Source: Spirodela intermedia (Eukaryota; Streptophyta; Magnoliopsida; Alismatales; Araceae). From it: a DNA stretch of 64,000 nucleotides. Below are positions 52,596 through 64,000 of this stretch, in pieces. A program made the translations under genes and the position numbers. The stretch lies in contig LR746281.1 of assembly GCA_902729315.2 (NCBI GenBank), positions 3,284,501 through 3,348,500 on the forward strand. Direction: 5' to 3'. The notes beneath the pieces are model-generated. The model did not search any database. It saw only the letters and a list, made by a program, of their open reading frames with translations, and was not told the DNA's origin. Every line of letters starts with the position of its first letter. Positions within the stretch are counted from its first letter, which is position 1.

Positions 52596-54830
52596 TGGTT
52601 ACAACTAGCAACATTAGAGGAAAATGCGGGTAGATAGGAAATGTCATATGCCATCAATTTAGATCTTTAGGCTAACATCAGCTGTGAAATAGGAATGTGA
52701 GTTGAAAACTTTATATTGAGCATTTATATTGTTGTGTTAACACCACAGTGAGATTGCAATAGAATCCAATCTGTAAAAATCTCAATGTTCTTTCTAACTA
52801 CAACAGAAGCTAACCTAGGAAGCATCCCAAGTCTATTATTCACAAAATAGGAATCACACGTTGCAGATTTAAGCAAAATACAGCTTAATAGCTTGTAACA
52901 AACAAAACTAGTTGATTTAAGCAACAAGATAACCTGTAAAAGGCTGGTACTCCATTTTAAAAGTCGGATGATGTTGTTTGAGCGTTCTAGATTTTTTTTC
53001 AAATCAAAAAAACAGAAAAGATTTATAGAATGCTCAACGTTGTTGTGCCAACAAATATATCACTATGACGTATGTAGTAAGGACACTGACCATGATAAAC
53101 AACCTTTAATGAGGGTATTGACATATGGAGGAGAGGATCGAGAGACAATGTAGGTACTCAATGACATAATAATTGTGTCAATGATGGAACTACGCCTTCG
53201 AAAACTACCTGGTTGGTTTAGTTTGACTGAAAAAATCACCTTGTTAGGTGTCATAATTGAACTTTATTATTAGAAAAGTGAACTGCAAAGGAAATTCATT
53301 TTTATATCAAATCAGAGAGAAAAAATGCAAACTAGCAATCTACATGAAAGTCTTTTTACTTGAAGATTATATGGTCGCTATAGGTTCAAGAATGCAAGAT
53401 CTATTTAGCCACCACATCAACTATAGGAATTATCTAGTGATGATGTCAACCTTATCTACTCTTTCCAATAAAAAAATTTAGAGACAGCATTAGATTGGCT
53501 GGCAAACCTTAGCTTCTGGCTGAATTTAGTCCATCATTTGATGAGTTGGCAGCAATGTTCATCAAACTGTTCTACCACAACATCAATGTCGTGCTCTCTA
53601 TACAATGAAATATGGGTCGATTTACTTATCTTAATGGTGAAAAGTATAGCGATTGAAAATATTAAAAAGCACAATTTTCAAAAGACTCGAGGTTCCTCCC
53701 CACTTGGCTGAATTGACATTCCAAGTTATTGTATAGTCCACAAATAAGAGGTGCCTTATTGGTGGGCGGTAGTACTTCTTTTTTCGCAGGAGGCACAAGC
53801 TTGAAGTCTTGATGCTAGCCTTCGAAATGAACTCTCTTGTTGATATGACTGGTCAAAAAAGTTAGAAGCAGTTTAGTTTTCTTTCACAAAAAAAGAGTTA
53901 GCCCAACAAGTTTCTAAGGACGGTTGTGGTGCAACCTAGTAACATTAGAGACATATTTTGGGTAGTCAGGAAAAATCTTCCACTATCAATTTAGATCTTC
54001 AAGGTAGCGTTAGGTGCGAAATAGAGAGGTGAGTTGACAACTTTGTGACGAACGTTTGTATCTGTGGTGACGCCTTTGTGACATTGTAGAAGAATCCTAT
54101 CCATATAATCTTTAATTTGTTTTTACTTCACAACACAATCTAACCTAGGGCGTCAACTAAAGTTTATTGTTCCCTAAACTAGAAAGACGGAATGCAAATT
54201 AAAGCAAAATGTGATTTATTTACCAGCAAATAGACAAATCTATTAGATTTAAGCTGTGACAAGATTTGGTAAATGCTCATAGTCCATGTAAAAAGTCAAA
54301 TCCAGCCTTTAGAGAATTACAAATATATATTTTTAACTCGAAAAAATATTAAAAATTTATAGACTATTGAATGTTACACTGCCAAATAATATATCACCAT
54401 AGTGTAGTTGTAAGGACACTATGACCACGATAAACATCCTACAATGAGGGCATTCACATACAGACTAAGAAGGATCGAGAGGCAAGGTAGGTACCCAATG
54501 ACATAAAAGTTGTCATTGAAGGAACCACCCTCTCAAAAACCACCTGACTTGTTCAATCAAATAGAAGAAATCGCCTTATTAGACATCACAATTGAACATG
54601 ATTATTAGCATAGGAAATTATACATTTGTATCAAGTTAGGGAAAGAATTTAACTAACAATATGCATTGAAGGACTTTTTATTTGAAGATTCTATCATGGC
54701 TATTGGTTCAGGCAAACGAGGTCAATTTCAGCTCACTACATCAATTGTACAAATTGTCTAGTGGCGATACAAACCTTATCTAGTTATTACAATAAAATGT
54801 TTAGGGCAGCATTAAAAGTCCATTAAGGGA
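52596..54830. repeat. diverged 1.33-kb direct duplication of retroelement sequence
   Basis: About 900 bp at 52596-53500 recurs at about 53927-54815, offset 1,320-1,335 bp, with many substitutions and small indels. Anchors include ACATTAGAG (52611 and 53942), AATATATCACTATGACG versus AATATATCACCATAGTG, ACAATGAGGGCATT versus TTAATGAGGGTATT, and TTTAGAGACAGCATTA versus TTTAGGGCAGCATTA. The conservation ends where a gag-like reading begins in the left copy. Confidence 0.8.
53440..53610 (+). pseudogene. Ty3/gypsy-type gag fragment
   Basis: Plus-strand translation gives LETALDWLANL and, after one frame change, SPSFDELAAMFIKLFYHNI. This matches the layout of the retrotransposon gag domain (G-x-A-x-x-W-hydrophobic, then S-F-x-E-L-x-x-x-F). 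Stops and a frameshift show that it is dead. Confidence 0.6.
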
Positions 54831-57800
54831 ATTAGTTGGTTCAAGTCGAAAGACTGAACCTTGTGGTCGTCAAAAAACTCATGAGCATATTTCTCTATAT
54901 TGTCAGTCTCTCTCTGAATGTGGTCGTAGGATCAAGGCTTCTGAGACTATTTGAAAAACACAAAAAGTTCAGCTCTGCTAATACTGATGTGTTTTGAATG
55001 GAGAAAGGTCACTTTGTAGAGAGAAATAGATCCAAGAACTACTAAAGATTTAAGACCCTCTCTTGTGAATGAAGCCATATGTACCAAAATTACGTCACTT
55101 AGGAAGTTTGCAGACCGTCAACTCTGACATGTCTCGCATGATAGAAGATGTTCGCGGATAAGATTATGGGTCCCCGCATATCCCATCAATTAATATTCCA
55201 AACGAGCTAAATGAGGACTTGTGAATCCCTCACACCTCATAGCCTTTAGTCCTCTATATTGGTCTCCCATCTATTTGAATATCTAGCTCTGAAAAAATAA
55301 TATCAAATATTGAGTTTGAAGAAGGTCACAAAGTGTTGCTGTGTCAACAATTCAGCATTTGTAGAAACGATGTGCTCTACATGATACATAGGGCCAATGC
55401 TTGATTTCAAGATACATAAATGACACCACTACTTTAAACAAGTTGTCATGGGAGAATAGGACAAGAAAAAAAAGATCAGAGCATGCCTGTTGATGAGAAA
55501 TATGTAACCGTGAACTTACATCACATGAGCTCAATACATATTGTAACAATATGGGATAAAAAATCAGATAGTTTTATCTTCACCGACTAGTGACAAGTAA
55601 ACCCAGTCAGCAAGGACACCCCACAGAGATTCAACAGAGGCTTGATATCATCTAGAAGGCCAAAGTTGAGACCCAGTATGTTTGCCCTGATCGCAAGGCA
55701 AAGGCATTAAGGTGCAGATAACTAGGGATAACGTGTTAATGACACAGTGCAAAATCTAAAAGGATGGGAGAGGATGTGCATATATATTTCTATAGTGAAG
55801 CTGTCAAAACACCTTGCTCCACTTATTAGAGTCATTCTCATGGACTGTTGTTTGAGACATAAATCAGAATCAAATACCAAAATCTCTGTTGTTGGACAGA
55901 AAATCTAAGAGCACTTGTTTCCCGAATTTCCTACTATTCTCTCCGATCAGCATGGAAAAACATAAACAAGTTCTGTATTTTAAGAGAAAAATATTTTTAT
56001 AATAATCGTGGCAGACTTGGAATACCCAACTATCAGTTCACCTTTAAAGCGCAACATTAGTTCCAAAAAGAACAAAATTCACACCCCCTCTCCATAAGTT
56101 CAAAAAACCTGGTCCTTGTTTCAAACCATGTCATCATATATGCCGAAAGAGGTAAGAGTTGAGGCCTTCCCAATCCATCAATAATTTCCAATGATTAAAA
56201 TAATCAATATTATAATCAAACCCTTCTCTCTCACATAGCAGATGCTTACATAAAAGAACATGAATGTATTATGTTTCTACTGCCAAGCGTGAGAGTTTTG
56301 AGATCTTTCAGCAAAGTGAATTCTCTACCAATTAATTTGGGTTTGATACAAATCTTCCATTGCCTCTGGATTTTAAACTTGAAATGCTCTAATATGGTTC
56401 TAAAATGAACATTCTCTAGGTTGTATGTTATCTGAATTATGAATCTTTCTAACAGCTAAATATATTATGATTTTGAAATATGAGTTGACATATATTTCTA
56501 AAATAGTCTAAATTCCTACCACTCATAAGAGACTTGGAACCTATCCCAAATAATCGAAATTGTATCAATGCTCAAAGCATAGTTCTCCTTCAGGTGGTAA
56601 ATAATTTCTAGTTTGTCTACTTGAATTTTTTCTAACGACACTTACCTATGATGTACATCCAAGCCAAGCAAAACATTGACTTCAGAGGGAGGTAATCAGT
56701 ATATTGTGAACTGTTAGATTGAGAAGAAAGAAAGAGTTCATTGTTTGCATCTTAAGCAAAATCAATGAGTGACCTGGACGGCTATCAATGGACTGATTTG
56801 GTTCGTTTGCATGGGGCAAGGTTAGGTTCAATCTGGGCACTGAAAGCTTACCCAATCATTCTAGATTACTAATCATGGGACTTTGAGAGAAAGAGATTCG
56901 AATTTAAAGTTATTTCAGATTTTGGAATGAAATGAAAAACTGTACTTTTCATCTTTCCCAAAACCAGTTCCTACCTCTTCTCATTCCACTTTTGAATTTA
57001 CTATCTTTTGGTTCCTTGATATATCATTATTTTTTATGACTAGCTTCAGACTGTCCTTGGCCTATTATCCTAATAAAGAATTGCATTCTATGAAGCATGT
57101 AAGATGTGACTCACAAAGTATCTTAAATCATAAATAGTTTCTATACAATAGGGGATTTCTTGAATAAAACTTGAGGTAAGGAAGTAGAGGGTGGAGAAAA
57201 AAATGGTTAACACAAATTCGTAGCCACTTGGATCAATCGACATGACCTTGTATAGTCCTGTTGATTTACCATCGATGCCATGTTCCCTCATTCAGCCAAA
57301 CAAACAATTAGTGAGAGGCTGGTTTATTAGTTTTTGCTTTCCACCTACTGCTTATTTTCTTGGAAACCTAGCTTTTTGAATCTCAACGGTTCCATCCAGC
57401 TGTAATTTGAGGAATATGCCTATTTGTAGCCCAAGCTCGAGTTGACCTAGTGCATCTTGGTGGAAGATCCACATTCTAATATTGCAAACTACTTTACCCA
57501 CTTGAGAAACACCAAATCAACCTCTCCTCTCCAGCTGATTTGTCACCTAACAGCTCCCTCTATTTAGCTTTCTTTCTTCTAGCTTTTTATTGAATGACTA
57601 GGGAACCTTGCCCTTCCTTGAAAGATGGAAATTTCCATTGAAAGTGCTGGGGCTAGCCTCCTGTTCTTGGGTTATCTTTCCCCTTCCTGTTCATGGGTTC
57701 CTAGTCCTGGTCAAAGACCACCACTATGTTTGTAGTGGTGGTTCAACAAAGAGGTGAACTGTTGGTATCTTTCTTTCCATTATGAACGAGACGCTTCACC

Positions 57801-58430
57801 TGCGAAGATGAAAATTGGCCACCAAAGCAGCATTAACAAACTTCTATTTATATGCGACAATAGAGCAAGTGCGTGCACTCCACTCTCCTCCTTCAAGCCT
57901 TTCTTGGCCCATAACGTGCTGCATGACCTCTTACTTTCAGCCTGATGACCTTCATGCCCTCAAACTAATCATTTAATTAAATTTGTCTAATTCTTGCACA
58001 TCACATACTAAAAAATATTCATCAATAATAGCACTATTTGACTTCCAAGAAATCAAACAGGTTAGCCATAAGAAAATAAATCAATAGTGTTCACGTGTGC
58101 ATGAAAATAGAGCAGGGTATTTAATGGTTAATATTGGCAAGATAGCATACATTCCTTGTATATTTATATCATTAATAATTTCATAGTAATCATGAAATTC
58201 ATATATATATATATATCAACATATTTTTATGAGAGCTTATAAACAAGGAGTCATTACTCATATTCATCTTTGTACTATTACTAACATGATCTTGGCAAAC
58301 TTTTGAGCTCAAAAACATATGAAATCATAGATATTATCATTATATTTATCATGTTATCAAAAACCAATATGAATCAATGAAAATGCATCAAGAATGATGT
58401 GAAACTTCAAGGTCGTTTCATATAAGCCAG
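54831..58430. other. AT-rich decayed repeat DNA
   Basis: No gene, RNA or intact element is supported. Short open frames (for example 57088-57291 minus, 57754-57945 plus) match nothing known. An (AT)n run lies at about 58202-58216. The composition resembles the flanking retroelement debris. Confidence 0.45.
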
Positions 58431-58439
58431 CTGAATGTT

Positions 58440-58760
58440 GTGGCATCCCAAGTTAGGTCTTATGGCCCCTAAAATGGCTGCTTAAATTCGTGACTATTAC
58501 ATAAGGTAGAGATGTACATGTGTAGGACTGATCTACCAATTTTCGTGTCCTAATTAATTCTAAATCACCAGATCTGGGGCTATAAATGGGGAGGGGTCTC
58601 TGTGTCATTTCTGTTGAGATGAAACATGAGTTAATTTCATCTTAGGCTAATCTGGGATGTTGAATTTGGAGAACATGTCACAGCCATAGGATCTTTCGTA
58701 ATATTGACATCTACACTTGTGGTAAGTGTCCATCATCCACCATTGATCACATGGATGCAC
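58440..58760 (+). mobile_element. LTR-like promoter module (+)
   Basis: A segment beginning TGTTGTGGCATCCCAAG leads to a TATA box (GGGGCTATAAATGGGGAGG, TATAAAT at 58581-58587) and a GT-rich transcript-start-like stretch. The spacing is typical of an LTR U3/R boundary. No partner copy or coding part was identified, so it may be a solo LTR or chance. Confidence 0.35.
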
Positions 58761-59399
58761 TCAACCACCTCCGATTTTCATAATCTAATGATGCCATTGT
58801 ATTCCTAGTCCTTGTAATGAAAACACTCAATTTAATTATATACTTTTTATTAGTATTATTTTTACTAATTTCACCTCTTATTGTATTTTAGTATAATTGG
58901 TGAGTTAGGTCATGTCCTTAGGGATGGTACTATTAAAGTAGGTTCTTTCTTATTCTCCTAAGACTATGGATTGTTAAAAGTATTTTAGGTGATTAATTCC
59001 TAGATATGAACATATTAAAATTCTAAAAGAGATTAATATCTAAAAGTAGTTCTTAGAATTCTAAAAGAAAATTAAGATTGAGTTGAATGGTAAAATCAGA
59101 CAATTGATTATCTATTTTCCTCTTCTTGTGTCACAACAAATAGAAGAAGAGAAAAATAAAAGAATGCAAGTAAACAAGAATTGAACTATATTCAACCTAA
59201 TTATAAAATGAATTAATGCTAACACAAGTAAAAAATTAAAGGTTATAAGACAAGAAATAATCGTAGAAAAGAGAATGCAAGTAATGAGTTAAATGGAACA
59301 ACATGTTAACTAAATTGGTAATTGAAATCAACATTAGAATAAAAATAAGTTATAAATACATTAAGTTTGTGGTGATCATGTTTGCATTCCCTCCATATG

Positions 59400-60310
59400 A
59401 CGTGGAGAGAAAGCAAGGATCTAAGCTATTTCAAATGAATCTAAATTATTTTTAATCAACATCCATTCAATCCTAACTCTAATGACGGCATTGCATCATT
59501 TTCATGTCACGGGGAGAAGGATCAAGTCCCTGATTCAAGTATGAATTTAGAATTAAAAGAAAATTTAGTTGTAAGAAATCAAAAAGAGTGTGGATTAAAG
59601 GAGATTCAGATTCAAATTTGAGCATAGAAAATTTTTGAAATTAAAAAAATTATAAGGAACAAAGCATGCTTGAATTGATGAAAAGTCAAAAACTTACAAT
59701 TGTGACTCCCTTAATGTCACCATGAAACTCTCATATATATCTCTCTAAAGAGATGAAATAATGATCCTAATCTAACTCTAGCTTCGAATGATGTCCTTAG
59801 ATTCCCCATCCCCCCTATTTATAGGCACCAGCCAACACTCTTAAGGGAGTAAGAACCATCACACCTTCTAGAGAGTTCTCCCTAGTAGAGTGAAAGGTTG
59901 CAACCGCCACACCTTCTGAAGAGTTTCCTCATTGAGTGATGGAAGACTCTAGAGAGGTCATGAGAAAAAGTGGAGAGGTCGTGAGAGGGTGGAGAGGTTG
60001 TGAGAGGGCTGAAAGGCTATGAAAGAGTTTTAGAGGATGAGGTGAGGTTGTGAGAAGGTGAAGAGATTGTAAGAGAGTTGTGAGAGAGTGTAGAGGATAA
60101 GGAGAGGTAGTGAGAAGGTGGAGAGAACATGAGGGATTCTGGTCTTGAGTTGGGCCTTCCTTTAGAGTGAAATCGTGGCCCATTTCTTCTCTTCTCATCC
60201 TTTGGGCTTGGTTGTGGTCTTAAGTTGGGCCTTTGGTTAAGGTGAAATCGTGACCCATTTCTTGGTGACCTGCTCCTCTTTTGTTGCACCCTTTGGACCC
60301 TTAGTTAGGT
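59400..60310 (-). mobile_element. LTR-like promoter module (-) with internal tandem repeats
   Basis: On the minus strand a TATA box (GCCTATAAATAGGGG, 59815-59824) follows about 300 bp of CT-rich degenerate repeats (units like CACAACCTCTCCACCCT, 59930-60130). Upstream of these is a 75-bp tandem pair (60141 and 60216: GGTCTTGAGTTGGGCC versus GGTCTTAAGTTGGGCC, each followed by GTGAAATCGTG..CCCATTTCTT). The architecture resembles the U3 region of a plant LTR retrotransposon. Confidence 0.4.
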
Positions 60311-61466
60311 TCTAAAATTGGTAGAAAAATCTACAAAAATTGTATAATACCTTGCTTCAATAAAAAAAATCTTAAAACTTTTGACTTTGGAAACATGTTA
60401 GAGTCTATGAGAATATCAAAAAAAGACGTATACGAAGCAAGAAATATTCAATTAGATTTCTTCTTTATATCATTGTAAAATATGTAATTAGACTTTTTAG
60501 AATAGCCCAATGGGCCCACCAAGACCATTTTGGACTTCTTCTCTCCATGTCCCTATTCTCCATGATCTCCACTTCTTCCACTCTCTCTCTCTCTCTCTTT
60601 CTTCCTCTCTTCTCTATAACCTCATGTATTCCTCTTCTTCAATACATCAATTCTAGGGTTTCCTCTTTCTTTCATCAACAATGCATCAAAGCCATAGGGT
60701 TTCTCTACCACCGCCACTCTGCCTCTTCTCCTATTTCGGCATCACATATCCTCACCCGATGCAATCTCCTGTAGTGCCACCTTGTGTGCCTATCCAAGGC
60801 CGAGTCTGCGTAGCCCTACATGCCTACCGCGCCTCCTACCATAGGCACCTGCGTGCCCATCTAGCGCTTGTCTAGCGTCATCCTATACTCTTGTTCGGCA
60901 TGTCGCCGTGCCTGCACCGACTGTAAGCACTTGTGCACTCCCACCGATGCCCTATGCATCGCCTCTCGGTGTCCCATGCATTGCTTTTAGTGCCCTGCGT
61001 GGCTTCGAGGACATCTCCTCCTAGCATCATCTCATCTCAAATTAACATTAGAATAAATAGGATTATACTTCCAGATTTAATTTTCATGCATCTGACTAGT
61101 GTTCCACTCTCTATCCAGAATTTTCATCCGGATTTCCTTTGTTTTATGCTTATATTTCATCATTCATCTTTTGTTCTTCCCCCATTAATCGCTCTCCGCC
61201 TTATCATCCTCATACTTCATTTAATCAAATTAGTGGCTATCAAATTACCCAAACCTCATTCTTTGTGGATTGACTTATACTATCCTAGCTACATTTAAGT
61301 TAGTTTAAGTCCAAACATTAAATTCTTTGATAGATATGATTCTTGAACTCAACGACATTCAAGATTAAAGTCCTAGTTCATCAAATAGCTCACTTTGACC
61401 AAGCAGTCTGGAATGGTTTATACTAGCAAGACAAGCTCATACAGACTAAGCAGCCTTGATCTATGA
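60311..61466. other. retroelement-like spacer
   Basis: A Cys/Pro/Arg-coding low-complexity segment (60700-61030, repeated forms of CCTATGCATCGCC and CCATGCATTGC) lies within AT-rich DNA. Open frames at 60547-60875 and 60933-61298 lack family resemblance. I support no gene here. Confidence 0.4.
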
Positions 61467-61860
61467 TAAGTTTTTATTATCATGAGTTAATAATTAGTAA
61501 ATAATATAGTTTTAGCCTTAACTCATGATAAATAGACTTATATTTGTGTTAAAGCGTGAAAAGTTATTTTCAGTTAATTAACGTGAATTTTTGGGTAATT
61601 ATGTGATTTTATACGAATTTATATGATTTTTATAGTTTTACTTTTGAGATAAATGAAGAAAAAGAAATAAAAATAAAAATATGGGGGGGAACCGCTGGCT
61701 AGCCGGGCCCGCAAGTGGGTTGGAAGCATAGTTAGGGAGTAGCTACGAGCAGGGGCTCAAGTGGCTCAGACCGATAGAGGCACGTGTGCGCCACCCCCCT
61801 TCCACATTACTGGTGGCCAGCCAACTGTGGAGCAAGGAGTGGTTGTACACGTGCGAGAAA
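61467..61860. repeat. left copy of LTR-like direct repeat
   Basis: About 390 bp closely matching 63610-64000 (offset about 2,143 bp). It starts ATAAGTTTTTATTATCATGAG and includes ATAAATGAAGAAAAAGAAAT, a G run, then GCCCGCAAGTGGGTTGGAAG and CCACATTACTGGTGGCCAGC. A perfect 14-bp inverted repeat sits near its start (61477-61490 and 61518-61531). Confidence 0.85.
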
Positions 61861-63609
61861 GGGACTTGCTTGCAGATGTAACATTACTATATATTCACCC
61901 AAAAATTCGGCGCACAAGTAATGTGGGACTAAACTCACATCACACCTTCCCTAGAAAAGGTGGGCAACTAGTGCAGGTTTGAATCTTTCCAGAGCCAAAA
62001 CTCATATTTTTTATCTGATTATCACAACTTTCTTGTATATCGCCGGTGAAGGATTAAGCAACCAGAATCATTGGATCATCAATTAAAATCTCGTCAATGC
62101 GATTCGTAGAGTATTGCTACTAAAATTGATGAACGATTCACGATAAAAGGATCGCAAATCCATCAAGTAAAGCATCTCCGATTGATCAACAAACCAGCCA
62201 TTGTCGGGAAGAGGACGATCTGCCGAGAGACGAGTCGCCACCTTTTGAGAGCATACCGGATGTGATGAAGAGCCTCTTCTTACTATGCAGACTTGAGGAT
62301 GAAGCTCCCTGACACGCGCCCCACCTCCATCCAGCTCTTCTCCATTGGGTGACAACTACCGGAGAGCTGTAAAGTCGCTATTTTTTCGCTCCGCCAGGTG
62401 ACAGCCGCCGGAGACGATTCGATAACCCATTTCATTGATCTCTAAACTTCGCAAGGAGATCTAGAGATTACCCATGTCATCTTTGTCTAAGGAGAGCCTT
62501 CGAGGCCGTGGACATTGCACGACGATCTTCCTGAATGCTCAAGATTCCGGTGCATCGCTGACGCATCACCGTCGCGACACCGGAACACTATTTTTCTGCT
62601 TTCAACTTAATTTTCACTTCATTTAGTGATAATTTGTGTGATTTAAATTTACCAAGATATACTTCATTTCATTACGATTCTTCTGAATTTTATAGATCTT
62701 AATTTGATCAATTAAATCATCTCTAATCGCTTATGTAAGAATCGTCGGTCGGCACTCTATTTTCACCCGATTCGCGTTTGCCGGGCGCTAACATCATCTT
62801 GATGTTCACACCCTTATTTCCCTTTTTCATGAATTTTAAATATATTTTATTTTCATTTCTTAGTATAAAATTCATAGAAAATAATATTTTTTGAGGAAAA
62901 TTCTGAATAATTACCTGATATTATATTACATCCCTTGATCGACTTGGAAGATTATCGCTATTTTTGGAAGTTTTATTGATTTATACTTGATATATTTGTT
63001 TAGAAATACTTCTAAATATCTAAAAATTCGTATTTTCTAGTTTTATAAATTTTAAATTTACGTGATTTACTATACACGACTAAGTCACGTCAATCTACCT
63101 TAGGCTGGGTGGAAGAGGCCTGATTTAATCAAGCAGATCAATAGTCACAAACTAGTAGAGATTTAATTAGACCCATTGAAATGGGGATGGAACATTGTTC
63201 AAAATGGGCCAAGCAAGTGGTAGTGGAAAGGAATGACTAGTGGAGTTGAGGACAATGGGCAATGGAGTGGTGGATGATAGTTTCAACAATGGAACACTAA
63301 TGAGGGGGTGATGGCAATGTGGTGACTACAAATAGTGGCAGTAGGGCTGATGATGATGGCAATGGCTTGAGACGGCGGCGAAGACAATGATAGTAGTTGA
63401 TGGCAACAATCGAGCCAACATAGATGGACTGCAATAGTAGTAGATAGTGGAAAGCAAATGACGGACGACATGTGATTGGCTGATGGTGGATGACGTTAGT
63501 GGCTGATAGATAAAGAATAGTGAATGATAGCAGTTGACATGATGATGGTGTTAGATAACAACCCCTCACGACCTCTCTTTGTGGAGTGAATGACCTTACA
63601 ACCTCTTTC
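61861..63609. other. DNA between the two direct-repeat copies
   Basis: It contains an LTR-like phrase TGTGGGACTAAACTCACATC (61922), a small GC-rich hairpin with TTCCGGTG / CACCGGAA arms (62544-62584), and GTTTGCCGGGCGCTAACA (62777), which resembles LTR ends. A degenerate GATGGTGG / GGCAATGG region lies at 63190-63560. No protease, reverse transcriptase or integrase reading was found. Confidence 0.45.
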
Positions 63610-64000
63610 ATAAGTTTTATTATCATGAGTTAATAATTAGTAAATAATATAGTTTTAGCCTTAACTTATGATAAATAGACTTATATTTGTGTTAAATTGT
63701 GAAAAGTGATTTTCAGTTGATTAACGTGAATTTTGGCTAATTATATAATTTTCTATGAACTTATATGATTTTTATAATTCTTCTTTTGAAATAAATGAAG
63801 AAAAAGAAATTAAAATAAAAATATAGCAAAAAGGGGGGACCTGCCGACCAACTGAGCCCGCAAGCGGGTCGAAAGCATAGTTGAGGGGAGCCACGAGTAG
63901 GGACTCAAGCAACTAAGGACCGATGGGGGCATGTGTGCGTCACTCCCCTTCCACATTATCAGTGGCCAGCTAGCTATGAGGCAACTGATCGTACACGCGG
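63610..64000. repeat. right copy of LTR-like direct repeat, cut by window end
   Basis: Direct repeat of 61467-61860 with scattered substitutions; the inverted-repeat arm here has one mismatch (TTAACTTATGATAA at 63661-63674). It is still aligned at the last base, so its true end lies outside the window. Confidence 0.85.

Noticed and set aside
55723-55740. TAGGGATAAC followed by GTGTTAAT, resembling the I-SceI homing site
   Set aside because: It differs from the 18-bp I-SceI site at three positions and sits in AT-rich repeat debris with no homing endonuclease gene; coincidence.

Overview
This window is nuclear DNA of a flowering plant. Eight multi-exon protein genes could be followed exon by exon, with GT/AG junctions and phases that agree throughout (one weak donor in the gluconokinase). 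All match land-plant families: alternative oxidase, ENH1-type rubredoxin, DUF1218, gluconokinase, plant ceramide glucosyltransferase, a plant PWWP protein, phosphoacetylglucosamine mutase and a TOPLESS-related corepressor. Coding GC content is uneven: AOX, DUF1218, the mutase and the last PWWP exon are GC-rich, while the glucosyltransferase and the middle PWWP exon are AT-rich. Together with very frequent GA/CT microsatellites and an AOX that carries serine at the first regulatory cysteine, this leans toward a monocot, but the lineage is not proven.

Layout. 0.9-2.1 kb: a divergent alternative oxidase (+). 4.7-7.3 kb: ENH1-like PDZ/rubredoxin plastid protein (-). It is head to head with an 8.3-9.9 kb DUF1218 four-span membrane protein (+), whose second intron is built of diverged tandem repeats. 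10.2-12.2 kb: gluconokinase (-) with a microsatellite-filled intron. It is head to head with a 13.2-24.4 kb ceramide glucosyltransferase (+, 14 exons). 26.1-33.6 kb: PWWP nuclear protein (+). It converges on a 34.4-37.1 kb phosphoacetylglucosamine mutase (-, 9 exons). 37.2-42.2 kb: AT-rich DNA holding antisense Ty1/copia integrase relics. 42.2-48.6 kb: TOPLESS-related corepressor (-, 25 coding exons) with a clear TATA box near 49.3 kb. 49.3-51.7 kb: gene-poor, with an orphan TATA/GA-leader. 51.7-64 kb: a decayed repeat domain with a 1.33-kb duplicated Ty3/gypsy-type segment, two LTR-like promoter modules and a direct repeat pair running off the right edge.

The genes are ordinary single-copy housekeeping or regulatory loci and do not form a cluster or pathway. 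The mutase (UDP-GlcNAc supply) and the ceramide glucosyltransferase (glycosphingolipids) both concern sugar conjugates but are not co-oriented. I see no CRISPR array, operon, tRNA or rRNA gene, and no new defence-like system. The most distinctive observations are the altered AOX regulatory region, the tandemly repeated introns (one repeating a splice-donor-like site) and the layered retroelement debris at the right end.
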